DNA of 64,000 bases from Xanthomonas sp. 10-10. GTDB taxonomy: Bacteria > Pseudomonadota > Gammaproteobacteria > Xanthomonadales > Xanthomonadaceae. Below, one piece after another: positions 55,031 through 64,000 of this stretch (position 1 is its first letter; each line of letters begins with the position of its first letter). Location: positions 3,968,001 through 4,032,000 of the forward strand of contig NZ_CP144460.1 of NCBI RefSeq assembly GCF_040182365.1, in the 5' to 3' direction. The notes beneath the pieces were generated by a model that was not told where the DNA came from, searched no databases, and was given only the letters and a program-made list of their open reading frames with translations. The position numbers were made by a program, and so were the translations under genes.

Positions 55031-58000
55031 TTAGAAGTCGTAGCTCAGCGTCACCCGGCCCGAGCGCGGCGCCTGGTAGGCCACGACCTGATCCCAGAGC
55101 GGGTTGGTGGTGTTGTCGGGCAACTGCGAGAACGGGTAGATGTTGGTCGCAGTCTGCTCGTTGGTGATGTTGAACACATCCAGGCGCAGCGCCAGCTTGC
55201 CGTCGGCGAACGCCGGCTTGTAGGTCACGCCCATGTCGAGCTGGGCGATCCAGCCCAGGCGGCCCTGCGAGCCCGGAGGCGATGCACTGCCGGTGCCGGT
55301 TTCCGGGTTGTAGCAGTAGTGGTACGGCCCGCCGGTGATCGCACTGCCGCCGTAACCGGCCGGATCGCGGCCGCTGTACTCGGTGCCGTAGTAGTTACCC
55401 AGGCAGTTATGCGGTGCGCCGGAGATCAGGCTGAAGTTGGCCGAAGCGCCCCATTGCGGGTTAAACTGATAGAAACCGAACAGCTTGAGCTGATGACGGT
55501 GGTCGTTGGATTGATCGCCGTTGAAATGCTCCATCAACGCTGCATGGTCCCAGCTCTGCGTGGTCGAGACCGAGGCCTGGCCCTGGTAGCTGCCCAGCGC
55601 GCCGCCGGTGCGCCACAGGTCCGAACGTACCTGGCCTTCGGTGGTGCCGTAGCTATGCGACCAGACGTAATTGACCTTGGCGTACCACTTGCCGTCGAAC
55701 GGGCGCTCCAGATTGAATTCCACCGCCGAGTAGTTGCGCTTGAACTTCGGGAAACCCGCCGCTTCGCGACTCACCGACACTTCGTGGAACTGACCGTCGG
55801 TGCCGATCACGCCCCAGGTGTTGGTCTGGCCCGGATTGATCAGCGATGCGCCGGCCACCTGCGAGAAGTCGATGGTGACACCCTGCGCGGCCGCGGCGTT
55901 GATCAACGCGGTGTTGGAGACGTCGTAGTTCTGATCGTCGATGCCGGCATTGAGCCGACGATGCGTGCCGCGTACGCCCAGCACCCAGCCGGTGTCCAGC
56001 TGTTTGGTGAAGCCGAGGATGACTTCGTCCTGGTTCTCGCCCTCGATGTCCTTGACCACCGCGGTACGCACATCGGCGATGCGACCGAAGCGCGAGTTGG
56101 CCGACACCGCCGACCCCAGCTGCTGCGCCAGGATCGGCGTGCCGTCGGCGTTGATGCCGCTATAGGTGAAGTAGGTATCGGTGGTGGTGGCCGGGGTGAA
56201 CAGGCTCACTGCCGACAACGGCAGACCGAGGTAGTAACGGCCGACGTTGCCGAACACCTTCAGGCTGGAATCGCCGTTGACGTCCCAGCTGAAGCCCAGG
56301 CGCGGCGCCCAGGCATTGTCCACTTCGATGTAGGGGTCGCCGAACGGGGTGTAGTTGGTGAATTCGTCCTTGCGCAGGCCCAGGCTGAGCAGCAGGTTGT
56401 CGGTGACCTGCCACTTGTCTTCGATGTAATAAGCGCGCTGTTTGGCCTCATACGAATACAGGCTGGTGTTGATGTTGCGTACCACGTAGTAGCCGCTGGA
56501 GCCGTTGACCGGATCGACCAGGCCCGGGCTCGGTGCACCGATGCCGCCGGCTTCGTTGGCGGACTGGCTGACCAACCCGCCGGTCGCCAGCCCATTGGGA
56601 TCGTTGGTCTGCCCGTAGGTCCACGCAAAGCCCGGACCTGACAGCACCGAGCCGACATCGATACCTTCGGACTTCTGGTTGTCGATACCGAAGTTGAGCG
56701 TGTGATGGCCGATGCGCCATTCCAGATTGAGGCGCTGATTGTCCTTCTTGTACTCGCGGTCAGGCGAACTGACTGAAGTCACTAGTTGGTTGCCGATACG
56801 CGGCGTACCGCCGGTGTACGCCGGATTCTGCAGCGCGGCGCTATTGATGACGGGCCCGCCAGCCGCGTTGTAGTTGAACGGGGTCAGCTCGTCGGGCGTG
56901 GTCATCTTGCCGTACAGCGCAGTCACGGTGAGGTTGTCGCCGAGGTAGCCGGTGTACTTGCCGGTGAACAGGGTCGGGCCAGTTTTCCAGGTGGATTCAT
57001 CGGTGAAATAACTGCCGCGCTGGCGATTGACATAGTCGTAGCGGTAGATCGACCCGTTGGTTTCGGCCTCGTCGCTGGCGCCGGTCACCTCGATCAGGTG
57101 ATTGTCGGTGATGTTCCAGTCCACCTTGGCGTACCAGCGCTTCTGCTTGTAGTCGTAATCGGTGAGGCCGCCGGTGCGGCCGTTGTCGGTGTCGCGATTG
57201 GTGCCCACGCGTACGCCGTCCGAATCGACCTGCTCGGCGGCCAGGAAGAAGAACAGCTTGTCCTGGATGATCGGCCCGCCGACATAGGCGCTGTAGGTGG
57301 TCTGGTTGGCTTCGGCCTCGCTGGCCGGCTGATACAGACCGTTGGCCGCGCGCGCATAACGGTAGGCGGCGTTGTTGACGGTGCTGCCCTGGCTGTCCGG
57401 GCGCCAGTAGATATCGCGCTGGTTGGCGCGCAGGCCGTTGGGCTCCCAGATGACGGCGGCGCCGAACTTCCACTCGTTGGTGCCGCGCTTGCCGATCTGG
57501 TTGATGACACCGCCATTGGAGCGGCCGAACTGCGCGCCGTAGCCGCCGGTGAAGATTTCCTGCTGGTCGATGGCGCCGTACGGCAGGGTCAGGCCGCCCA
57601 GGTTGTTGCTGATGGTGGTGGTGTTGAAGCCGTTGAGGTAGTAAGCGTTTTCGCTGGCGGCCGAGCCACCGAAGCTGGGCAGCGAGCCGCCGAGCGGTCC
57701 GTTGTCGAAGCCGCCGCTGTTGACCACCACGCCCGGCGCCAGCAACGCGATCGCCTCGGCGGTACGCCCCAGCGGCAGCTGCGCCAACTGTTCGGAGGTG
57801 ACCACGGTGCGGGTGTCCACGCTGCTGACGTCGATGGTGGCCAGGCTGGCGGCACTGACGGTGACGCTGTCCAGGGTCTGCAAGCCGCTCCCCGCGGCGC
57901 TGGCGGCAGCAAACGACACATCGGTGTTGGCGCCGACGGTGATGCTGACGTTTTCGCGGGTTTCCACCACCGCGCCGTCGCGCTTGACCGTCACCTTGTA

Positions 58001-58213
58001 GGTGCCCAGCGGCAGATTGCCGGCGGTGTAACGGCCGCGCGCATCCACCGGCACTTCGCGACTGAAACCGCTGTTGTTTTCCACCAGCACGCTGGTGCCG
58101 CTGCTCTGTCCCACGCTGCCGACGATGCTGCCGCTGGTGGACTGCGCGTGGACGCTCCCCATGGCCACGACCAGCGCCAACGCCAAGGCACGCTTCTGGA
58201 TACTACGGTTCAT
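55031..58213 (-). CDS. Oar-like TonB-dependent outer-membrane receptor
   Basis: A 1060-residue outer-membrane transporter with a signal peptide (ALALALVVAMGSVHAQ). A carboxypeptidase-regulatory-like beta-sandwich comes first (about 28-90, FSREVPVDARGRYTAGNLPLGTY), then the plug domain (VVTSEQLAQLPLGRTAEAIALL, GGSAASENAYYLNGFN, EIFTGGYGAQFGRSNGGVINQIGKRG). The large barrel ends in RSGRVTLSYDF with terminal phenylalanine. The N-terminal sandwich, the plug type and the length put it with Oar-like receptors, which import large or unusual ligands; the substrate is unknown. It has its own terminator and a repeat-containing promoter region shared with hemL. Confidence 0.93.
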   Translation of the reverse strand: MNRSIQKRALALALVVAMGSVHAQSTSGSIVGSVGQSSGTSVLVENNSGFSREVPVDARGRYTAGNLPLGTYKVTVKRDGAVVETRENVSITVGANTDVSFAAASAAGSGLQTLDSVTVSAASLATIDVSSVDTRTVVTSEQLAQLPLGRTAEAIALLAPGVVVNSGGFDNGPLGGSLPSFGGSAASENAYYLNGFNTTTISNNLGGLTLPYGAIDQQEIFTGGYGAQFGRSNGGVINQIGKRGTNEWKFGAAVIWEPNGLRANQRDIYWRPDSQGSTVNNAAYRYARAANGLYQPASEAEANQTTYSAYVGGPIIQDKLFFFLAAEQVDSDGVRVGTNRDTDNGRTGGLTDYDYKQKRWYAKVDWNITDNHLIEVTGASDEAETNGSIYRYDYVNRQRGSYFTDESTWKTGPTLFTGKYTGYLGDNLTVTALYGKMTTPDELTPFNYNAAGGPVINSAALQNPAYTGGTPRIGNQLVTSVSSPDREYKKDNQRLNLEWRIGHHTLNFGIDNQKSEGIDVGSVLSGPGFAWTYGQTNDPNGLATGGLVSQSANEAGGIGAPSPGLVDPVNGSSGYYVVRNINTSLYSYEAKQRAYYIEDKWQVTDNLLLSLGLRKDEFTNYTPFGDPYIEVDNAWAPRLGFSWDVNGDSSLKVFGNVGRYYLGLPLSAVSLFTPATTTDTYFTYSGINADGTPILAQQLGSAVSANSRFGRIADVRTAVVKDIEGENQDEVILGFTKQLDTGWVLGVRGTHRRLNAGIDDQNYDVSNTALINAAAAQGVTIDFSQVAGASLINPGQTNTWGVIGTDGQFHEVSVSREAAGFPKFKRNYSAVEFNLERPFDGKWYAKVNYVWSHSYGTTEGQVRSDLWRTGGALGSYQGQASVSTTQSWDHAALMEHFNGDQSNDHRHQLKLFGFYQFNPQWGASANFSLISGAPHNCLGNYYGTEYSGRDPAGYGGSAITGGPYHYCYNPETGTGSASPPGSQGRLGWIAQLDMGVTYKPAFADGKLALRLDVFNITNEQTATNIYPFSQLPDNTTNPLWDQVVAYQAPRSGRVTLSYDF

Positions 58214-58384
58214 GCTTTCTCCCCAAGATGGACACTGCCGGCAACGCGGCTAACTGAACGGGGCCAACGGCCACCGGAATCACACTTTCTGAACATCGGC
58301 AGCCGGGCGCCAATGACCGCACGCCATCAGCTCATACCCAAACTGTCGATACCGTCGCGTTCGATCATAGGCAGCCAAGTTCCC

Positions 58385-58430
58385 CTACCCGGCGGCTCCG
58401 ACGGGTAGGCGGGCCACTGTCGGGTAGGCG
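58385..58430. promoter_or_regulatory. Candidate operator: CCTACCC and two CGGGTAGGCG repeats
   Basis: CCTACCCGG at 58384-58392 is inverted relative to two identical direct copies of CGGGTAGGCG at 58402-58411 and 58421-58430, which are 19 bases apart. They lie between the divergent receptor gene and hemL. The arrangement of one inverted and two direct copies resembles a multi-site activator region. Which gene is controlled is unknown. Confidence 0.4.
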
Positions 58431-58518
58431 CGCGAGCCCGCAGGCCTGACAATGGCGGACGCGATGCCCGCTACCGGGCATCGCTGCCCCCATCGATATT
58501 CCTCAAGGATCTGCGCGC

Positions 58519-59808
58519 ATGAATCACACCCGCTCCCACGCCCTGTTCGCCCAGGCGCAGACCCTGTTGCCCGGGGGCGTCAATTCCCCCGTGCGGGCGT
58601 TCAAGTCGGTCGGCGGCGAGCCGTTCTTCGTGGCGCGCGCCGACGGCCCGTATCTGTACGACGTCGACGACAACCGCTACATCGACTACGTGGGCTCGTG
58701 GGGCCCGATGATCGCCGGCCACAACCACCCCGCCGTGCGCGAGGCGGTGGAACGCGCCATCCGCGATGGACTGTCGTTCGGTGCGCCATGCGCCGCCGAG
58801 GTCACCATGGCCGACACCATCACCCGGCTGGTGCCCTCGTGCGAGATGGTGCGCATGGTCAACTCCGGTACCGAGGCCACGCTGTCGGCAGTGCGCCTGG
58901 CGCGCGGCGCCACCGGGCGCAATCGCATCGTCAAGTTCGAAGGCTGCTATCACGGCCACGGCGACTCGTTCCTGGTCAAGGCCGGCAGCGGCATGCTGAC
59001 GCTGGGCGTGCCTACGTCGCCGGGTGTGCCGGCGGGCCTGAGCGAGCTGACCGCCACGCTCAGCTTCAACGACTTCGAAGGCGCCACCGCGCTGTTCGAC
59101 GAGATCGGCGCCGACGTGGCGGCGGTGATCATCGAGCCGGTGGTGGGCAACGCCAACTGCATACCGCCGCTGGCCGGCTACCTGCAGCATCTGCGCACGC
59201 TGTGCACGCGGCATGGCGCGCTGCTGATCTTCGACGAGGTGATGACCGGGTTCCGCGTCGCGCTGGGTGGCGCGCAGGTGCTGTACGGGGTGACGCCGGA
59301 CCTGACCACCTTCGGCAAGATCATCGGCGGCGGCATGCCGGTGGGCGCGTATGGCGGGCGGCGCGAGCTGATGGAGCAGATCGCGCCCTCCGGGCCGATC
59401 TACCAGGCCGGTACCTTGTCGGGCAATCCGGTGGCGATGGCGGCCGGCCTGGCGATGCTGGAGCTGGTGCAGGAACCAGGCTTCCACGCCCGCCTCAGCG
59501 AGGCCACCGGCGTGTTGTGCCAGGGACTGGAAGATGCGGCGCGCGCCGCCGGCATCGCCGTCACCACCAATCGGGTCGGCGGCATGTTCGGGCTGTTCTT
59601 CACCGACGAAATCGTGGACAGCTACGCGCAGGCCACCGCCTGCGACACCACCAGTTTCAATCGCTTCTTCCACGCGATGCTGCAGCGGGGCGTGTACCTG
59701 GCACCGTCGGCGTACGAAGCCGGCTTCATGTCCAGCGCGCACGACGCTGCGGTGATCGACGCCACGCTCGCGGCCGCACGCGAGGCGTTTGCGGACGTGG
59801 CACGCTGA
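58519..59808 (+). CDS. hemL: Glutamate-1-semialdehyde 2,1-aminomutase
   Basis: A 429-residue PLP enzyme that makes 5-aminolevulinate, the first committed step of C5-route haem synthesis. Typical sequences: [60 protein letters not shown], the PLP lysine segment [19 protein letters not shown] (about 260-278) and [16 protein letters not shown]. Length is normal. GGAT and AAGGA-like sequence precedes the ATG. Divergent from the receptor gene and followed by about 530 noncoding bases. Confidence 0.97.
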   Translation: MNHTRSHALFAQAQTLLPGGVNSPVRAFKSVGGEPFFVARADGPYLYDVDDNRYIDYVGSWGPMIAGHNHPAVREAVERAIRDGLSFGAPCAAEVTMADTITRLVPSCEMVRMVNSGTEATLSAVRLARGATGRNRIVKFEGCYHGHGDSFLVKAGSGMLTLGVPTSPGVPAGLSELTATLSFNDFEGATALFDEIGADVAAVIIEPVVGNANCIPPLAGYLQHLRTLCTRHGALLIFDEVMTGFRVALGGAQVLYGVTPDLTTFGKIIGGGMPVGAYGGRRELMEQIAPSGPIYQAGTLSGNPVAMAAGLAMLELVQEPGFHARLSEATGVLCQGLEDAARAAGIAVTTNRVGGMFGLFFTDEIVDSYAQATACDTTSFNRFFHAMLQRGVYLAPSAYEAGFMSSAHDAAVIDATLAAAREAFADVAR

Positions 59809-60336
59809 GGTTTGGGTCGAAACCTGCAGCAATGCAGAGCGTCTGGCGCGCATTGGCAGCGCGCGGTCGCGCGCCTGGCGCGCTTGCTGCCTGGCCTGGG
59901 TTTGCATCCACCGGCGAGGCGGCAGTGCCCGGGCGAGCGGGTATCTGCCGGCGCGCCGCCGTTGCCGACGGCGCGTGGTTGCAGGGCAGAACATCAGCGA
60001 GGTTGCCTGGCAGCGGGAATTCCCGCTTGCGGGACGTGCATCCTGCATTGGGTGAATACGCAGGCAGGCCCGCGCGTTCCTTGACCCCGCGCACAACGCG
60101 CAGCATTTCTCGCTGCGATGGCGCTCACTGAGGGCCACGCGCTTTGCTTTTGTCTTGCGGCTGTCATACCTTTCTGAAAGGTGCTCACGGATGGGCATGG
60201 GTGGGGACCCTCGAAGCAGCCGATCCGTCGTTGTCGCCATCGCGGTGACATGCCGGCCGTCGCCGCTGTTTCACTTCCGTTGTGCAGCGTGTCGAGCCGA
60301 CGCGCCGCTGACGCCTGCCACGGCCGCCCTCGCCTC
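59809..60336. other. Noncoding stretch between hemL and the MalT-like gene
   Basis: About 530 bases. It contains a perfect 16-bp palindrome AGCGGGAATTCCCGCT (60012-60027) overlapping CCGCTTGCGGGAC, which matches the outer arm of the hairpin element at 54401. No terminator with a T-run for hemL and no gene were recognised. The MalT-like frame is open 156 bases upstream of the chosen start but without family similarity. Confidence 0.45.
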
Positions 60337-63105
60337 ATGCTCAAGCCTGTTGCGTTGCTCACCCCGCGCCCGTCACCGTCGCGCGACCATGCTCTTCCCG
60401 ATTGGCTGCTTGCCAGCAAGCTGGAGCCGCCACTGCCGCGCCCGGGTGCGGTAGTGCGCGAGGCATTGCTCACGGCGCTGGATCAGGCGCAGCTGCGCCC
60501 GCTCACCCTGCTGCTGGCCCCGCCGGGGTTTGGCAAGACCACCCTGCTTGCGCAATGGCATGCGCGTCGACGCGCGCACGACGATGCGGTGGCGTGGCTG
60601 TCGCTGGACGAAGAAGACGCCGATCCGGCGCGTTTTCTCGGCCATCTCGCATTGGCGCTGCAGGGTGCCGGCGCCGATCCGGCGCTGTGCGCCGGGGTGA
60701 TGCACAACCGCGACCAGGACCCACGCGATGCGGCCACCGTGTTGATCCGCGCCTTGCGCGGCGCGCCGCGTCGTATCAGCGTGATCCTCGACGACTACGA
60801 CCGGCCCGGCAATGGCCTGGTCGATGAGCTGGTGTTGCGCCTGGTCGAACACAGCGGCGGGCGCCTGCATCTGTTGCTGGCCACGCGCCGCGTGCCGGCA
60901 TTGCCGCTGGCGCGGCTGGATCTACAGGCGCAACTCGGCCGCCTTGGCAGCGCGCAACTGGCGCTGGACAACGACGAGGCGCGCGCGCTGCTGGGGCCGC
61001 ACATCCCCGCACCGGTGGTGGACGAACTGCTGCGCTACACCGAAGGCTGGCCGGTCGCGCTGCATCTGGCGCGACTGTGGCTGGAAGGCGATGCACAACG
61101 TCAGCAGGAAGTGACCGCACGTTTTTCCGGGCGCAGTGCGCAGATTGCCGCATACCTGGCCGAACAGGTGGTCAACGATCTGGATGCCGACACGCGCGAT
61201 CTGCTGTTGCGCACCAGCCTGCTGGAGCGCGTCAACGCCGCGCTGGCCGACGCCGTGCGCCAACGCGACGACAGCGGCCGGCTGCTGGCGCGGCTGGAAC
61301 ACTTCCACGGCCTGCTGGTACCGCTGGATGGCGAGCGCGAATGGTTCCGCTATCACCCGTTGTTTGCCGACTTCCTGCAGCAATTGCTCGATCGCGACCA
61401 CCCGGGCCAGGCCGTGCACCTGCATCAGCGCGCAGCGCGCTGGTTCGGCGAGCACCAGCATCTGGCCGACGCGGTGCGCCATGCCGCGCGTGGCGACTGC
61501 GGCGACCTGGCCGCCAGCTACATCGCGCGCGCCGGCACCTGGCAGTTACTGCTGACCCACGGCATGCATGCGGTACGCGCGTTGCTGCGCCATTTCGATC
61601 ATCGCAGCATCCGCGACACGCCGGCACTGAATCTCACCCAGGCGTACCTGCACCTGAAACTGGGTGAGTTCAGTCATGCACGCCTGTTGCTGGAACGCTT
61701 TCGCGATTTCCCGGCCGCCGTGCGCGAGCCGCTGCAGCGCGACTACACCGTGGTGGTGGCGTTGTTGCGCGACCGCCTGGACGAAATCTGCGGCAATCCG
61801 CACGGCCTGACCCAGATTGCCGCGCAAGCGAACGCATTGGACGAAGACGATCATCTGGGCCGCGGCACCTTGCTGTGCATTTGTGCAACGACCGCGCTGG
61901 CACAGGGCGGGTTTGCGGTGGCCGAGCGCTATGCGTTGGCTGCGCGCGATGCGATGCACCGCGGCGGCAGCGATCTGGGCGCCAGCCAGGCGTTGCTCTG
62001 GCTTGGCCAGAGCTTTTTCTACCGCGGGCGGCTCGGCGACGCCGAAACCTGTTACCGGCAAGCGCTGCACTGGTGCACACGCACGCCGCAACTGGACCGC
62101 GTGCTGGAAGCTGCCGGCAGCTGCCTGCTCGCGCAGGTGCACTACGAGCGCGGTCGCCACGACGATGCCGCCGACCTGCTGCATCCGGCGCTGGAACTGC
62201 TCGAGCAACACGATGGCAGCGCGGACGTGCTGGCGGCCGCGTACGACACCGCGCTGGGCCTGGAACGCGTGCGTGATCACAGCGGCCGCAGCGCGCTGGT
62301 GTTGCTTGAGCATGTCGAGCAGATCGCGCATGGGCGCAAGCTGACGCGGCTGTCGGAGCTGGCGTCGGCCTGGCGACTGATGTTGCTGCTGGAGCATCCC
62401 GGCAACGCCGCCATCGACGTGGTGATCGCGCGCACCGGTGGGGAATCCGGGTTGGCGCATACCCTGCGCTCGGCGCATCGTTGGCGCGATCGCGCGGCGA
62501 TGGGCTTTGCATTGGCGCGGTGGCATCGTCTGGCCGGGCGCAGCAATGCGGCGCTGACCATTCTCGGCCAGATCGAGCAGGCCTGTCTGAGCAACGACAA
62601 TGCCTGCCATCTCGCGCGCACCCGCGCGCGCATCGCGCTGGTCCTGCAGCAACGCGGCGAGCTGCTCGCCGCCCTGCCGCATTTGTACAGCGCGCTGGAC
62701 CATGTGGCGCTGACGCAGAGCTGGCAGGCGATCGTCGAACTCGGCTTGCCCGCCAAGGCGATGCTGCGTTCGCTGCGTCAGCACGACCCGCATACCGTCG
62801 GCGGCACCACGCGCGCATTGACCATCCAGGCGCTGCTTGAACGCCTCAGTGGCGATGAGGATCCCGCCAGCGATGTGTTCAGCGAGCGCGAGCTGGAGGT
62901 GCTGGCGCAACTGGCGCGCGGTTACTCCAACAAACAGATCGCCCGCCACCTGCACCTGTCGGAAAACACGGTCAAATTCCATCTCAAGAATCTGTATCGC
63001 AAGCTCGACGCGCGCAGCCGCGAAAGTGCCCTGGCGCAGGCGCTGCAGCGCGGGGTCTTGCGCGGCGAGGACATGCAACACGCCGCGGATGCGCCGCCGC
63101 ATTGA
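60337..63105 (+). CDS. MalT-like LuxR-family ATP-dependent transcriptional regulator (LAL/STAND)
   Basis: A 922-residue STAND regulator. The N-terminal NTPase has Walker A LAPPGFGKTTLLAQWHARR (about 57-75), VAWLSLDEEDADPARFLGHL and Walker B ISVILDDYD. A winged-helix and a long helical repeat sensor region follow (about 330-850, with TPR-like stretches such as GDAETCYRQALHW). The C-terminal LuxR helix-turn-helix is FSERELEVLAQLARGYSNKQIARHLHLSENTVKFHLKNL (quoted in parts: SERELEVLAQLARGYSNKQI, HLSENTVKFHLKNLYRKL). MalT is the model: inducer and ATP trigger multimerisation. Start ATG 60337 gives KPVALLTPRPS. The regulated genes are unknown; the nearby receptor is a candidate. Confidence 0.92.
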   Translation: MLKPVALLTPRPSPSRDHALPDWLLASKLEPPLPRPGAVVREALLTALDQAQLRPLTLLLAPPGFGKTTLLAQWHARRRAHDDAVAWLSLDEEDADPARFLGHLALALQGAGADPALCAGVMHNRDQDPRDAATVLIRALRGAPRRISVILDDYDRPGNGLVDELVLRLVEHSGGRLHLLLATRRVPALPLARLDLQAQLGRLGSAQLALDNDEARALLGPHIPAPVVDELLRYTEGWPVALHLARLWLEGDAQRQQEVTARFSGRSAQIAAYLAEQVVNDLDADTRDLLLRTSLLERVNAALADAVRQRDDSGRLLARLEHFHGLLVPLDGEREWFRYHPLFADFLQQLLDRDHPGQAVHLHQRAARWFGEHQHLADAVRHAARGDCGDLAASYIARAGTWQLLLTHGMHAVRALLRHFDHRSIRDTPALNLTQAYLHLKLGEFSHARLLLERFRDFPAAVREPLQRDYTVVVALLRDRLDEICGNPHGLTQIAAQANALDEDDHLGRGTLLCICATTALAQGGFAVAERYALAARDAMHRGGSDLGASQALLWLGQSFFYRGRLGDAETCYRQALHWCTRTPQLDRVLEAAGSCLLAQVHYERGRHDDAADLLHPALELLEQHDGSADVLAAAYDTALGLERVRDHSGRSALVLLEHVEQIAHGRKLTRLSELASAWRLMLLLEHPGNAAIDVVIARTGGESGLAHTLRSAHRWRDRAAMGFALARWHRLAGRSNAALTILGQIEQACLSNDNACHLARTRARIALVLQQRGELLAALPHLYSALDHVALTQSWQAIVELGLPAKAMLRSLRQHDPHTVGGTTRALTIQALLERLSGDEDPASDVFSERELEVLAQLARGYSNKQIARHLHLSENTVKFHLKNLYRKLDARSRESALAQALQRGVLRGEDMQHAADAPPH

Positions 63106-63151
63106 GCGGCGTGCGCATCATGCGCGGCCGATGCGCACGCCGCTCAATGCG
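63098..63151 (+). repeat. 22-bp perfect hairpin containing the MalT-like stop codon
   Basis: Arms 63098-63119 and 63130-63151 are exactly complementary over 22 bases, with the 10-base loop ATGCGCGGCC. The TGA stop (63103-63105) lies inside the left arm. No T tract follows, so it is not a standard intrinsic terminator; it may protect the mRNA end or stop convergent transcription from azurin. Confidence 0.75.
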
Positions 63152-63256
63152 AAGAACAACACGCTGGTGCGTGGCGATGCGCTGGCCATCATCGGATCGA
63201 TGCAGATGCGGCAGCGCCGCAGAGGGCACTAGAACCAGGCTCCCAGTGCTCCACCA

Positions 63257-63706
63257 TCAGCCAAAATTCAACGTACCCTTCATCATCGCCCAGTGCCCGG
63301 GGAACGAGCAGAAGAACGTGTAGGCGCCGCCCTTGGCGAGCTTGCTGGTTGCGAAGCTGACCGTGGTGCTTTCCCCGCCACCGACCACCTTGGTATGCGC
63401 GATCACCCGCGCATCGGCCTTGGGCAGATAGCTGTCGGCAATGGTCGAGCGCATACCGGCGTTGGCCACCGCCTGGAAATCGGCGGATTTGGTCAACACC
63501 CAGTTATGTCCCATCACCGTGGCCGCCATCTTGCCCGCATGCTTGAGCGTCACATCCACCTGGGTGCAGTCGGGCGCAATGGTGATGGTGCTCTGGTCGA
63601 ACTTCATCTGGTCGTTGCCGGTGATGGTCACCGCGCAGGTCCGCGCCCAGGCCGAGGGCGCCATCGCCATCACGCCGAGCACGGCAATCGTCGAAAACAG
63701 CTTCAA
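63257..63706 (-). CDS. Azurin (periplasmic blue copper protein)
   Basis: A 149-residue protein with a signal peptide (AVLGVMAMAPSAWA, cleavage before RTCAVTITGND). The type 1 copper ligands are visible: His in ATVMGHNWVL, and Cys, His and Met in FFCSFPGHWAMMKGTL. The disulfide cysteine pair is TCAV and APDCTQ. The start is TTG at 63706, with AGGAGGA five bases upstream and no ATG or GTG that would give a proper signal peptide. Azurin donates electrons in periplasmic respiration, for example to nitrite reductase or peroxidase. Single gene, convergent with the MalT-like gene. Confidence 0.94.
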   Translation of the reverse strand: MKLFSTIAVLGVMAMAPSAWARTCAVTITGNDQMKFDQSTITIAPDCTQVDVTLKHAGKMAATVMGHNWVLTKSADFQAVANAGMRSTIADSYLPKADARVIAHTKVVGGGESTTVSFATSKLAKGGAYTFFCSFPGHWAMMKGTLNFG

Positions 63707-63926
63707 GGCAGTCCTCCTGCAATAAGTAAAGCGCGGTGCGTGAAAGCGACCGACGCTCGCGCCTGCGTCGGTGCCGTCAGAGTACCCCTTGCCATCGCCA
63801 ATGCAGTGCTGCGCCGCCGCACGATCAACCGCACGCGGTGATTTAGATGCGCCGACGACTGACCGCCAGCGCATCAGGCGATAGCCACGCCGGCACGATC
63901 ACCGCGCGGCAGTGGCACCCACGACG
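63707..63926. other. Upstream region of azurin
   Basis: About 220 bases between azurin and the fragment at the edge. Apart from the AGGAGGA ribosome-binding site at 63712-63718 no clear promoter element, operator or small gene was recognised. Confidence 0.35.
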
Positions 63927-64000
63927 CTACGCATAGCGGAAGAAGTCCCGCATTGGATCGTGCACATCGGCGGTGGCCTGCGGCACAGGCAACGGGCCAC
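63927..64000 (-). CDS. C-terminal fragment of an unidentified gene (cut by window edge)
   Basis: On the minus strand a frame open to the edge reads ...GPLPVPQATADVHDPMRDF and ends FRYA followed by TAG at 63929-63927. The composition is protein-like and it faces the same way as azurin, but only 23 codons are present. No family can be named. It could be chance. Confidence 0.3.
   Translation of the reverse strand, partial: GPLPVPQATADVHDPMRDFFRYA

Overview
The window is about 64 kb of GC-rich chromosomal DNA from a gammaproteobacterium of the Xanthomonas group. The evidence is the gene content and order: pilMNOP divergent from a class A penicillin-binding protein, a small protein made almost wholly of a XVIPCD-type domain (the type IV secretion signal known from Xanthomonas), a large Oar-like TonB-dependent receptor, and several families of short intergenic palindromes. 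No tRNA, rRNA operon, insertion sequence, prophage or CRISPR array was seen. Both ends cut genes: pilP at the left, and an unidentified reading frame at the extreme right.

Layout. 1-3001: the type IV pilus alignment complex pilM-N-O-P (minus). 3157-9379: mrcA, a conserved hypothetical gene, citrate synthase, ribosomal protein L31 type B and a nucleoside hydrolase. 9520-37360 (minus) carries the classical chain yicC - gmk - rpoZ - spoT - ridA - recG, but two sugar-acid/polyol islands separate its members. Island 1 (12409-21869) encodes a complete D-galactarate/D-glucarate to 2-oxoglutarate pathway: two dehydratases, 5-dehydro-4-deoxyglucarate dehydratase, 2-oxoglutarate semialdehyde dehydrogenase, an MFS transporter, an OprD-type porin and a divergent LysR regulator with a clear palindrome in the control region. 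Island 2 (24677-34636, all plus) encodes a HAD phosphatase, a SorC-type regulator, a binding-protein ABC transporter with an OprB-type porin, a short-chain dehydrogenase and an FGGY kinase of the D-ribulokinase-like group. It looks like a pentitol/hexitol uptake and oxidation cluster, with ribitol as the best guess.

37474-45274 (plus): rph, a glyoxalase-fold gene, rdgB and hemW, then a DUF1631 gene overlapping a PilZ (c-di-GMP receptor) gene, pepQ, and the XVIPCD mini-protein. 45637-51061: pepP and ygfB (minus), then zapB-like, zapA, 6S RNA, 5-formyltetrahydrofolate cyclo-ligase, an EVE-domain protein and rpiA. This matches the conserved ygfB/zapA/ssrS/fau/rpiA neighbourhood of enterobacteria. 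51298-59808: a DUF192 lipoprotein, a SirB1-family protein, an AT-rich gene for a small secreted protein, rubredoxin, thiE, the TonB-dependent receptor and hemL. 60337-64000: a MalT/LuxR-type ATP-dependent regulator ending in a 22-bp perfect hairpin, then azurin with a TTG start.

Most of the window is ordinary housekeeping sequence. The points most worth a second look are the two islands splitting the spo-type operon, the XVIPCD-only protein, three intergenic elements with inverted arms of GGGATTCG-like units, three hairpins with the core GCGGCAT-NN-ATGCCGC, the AT-rich secreted protein, and the long hairpin containing the stop codon of the MalT-like gene. No wholly new multi-gene system could be convincingly identified.
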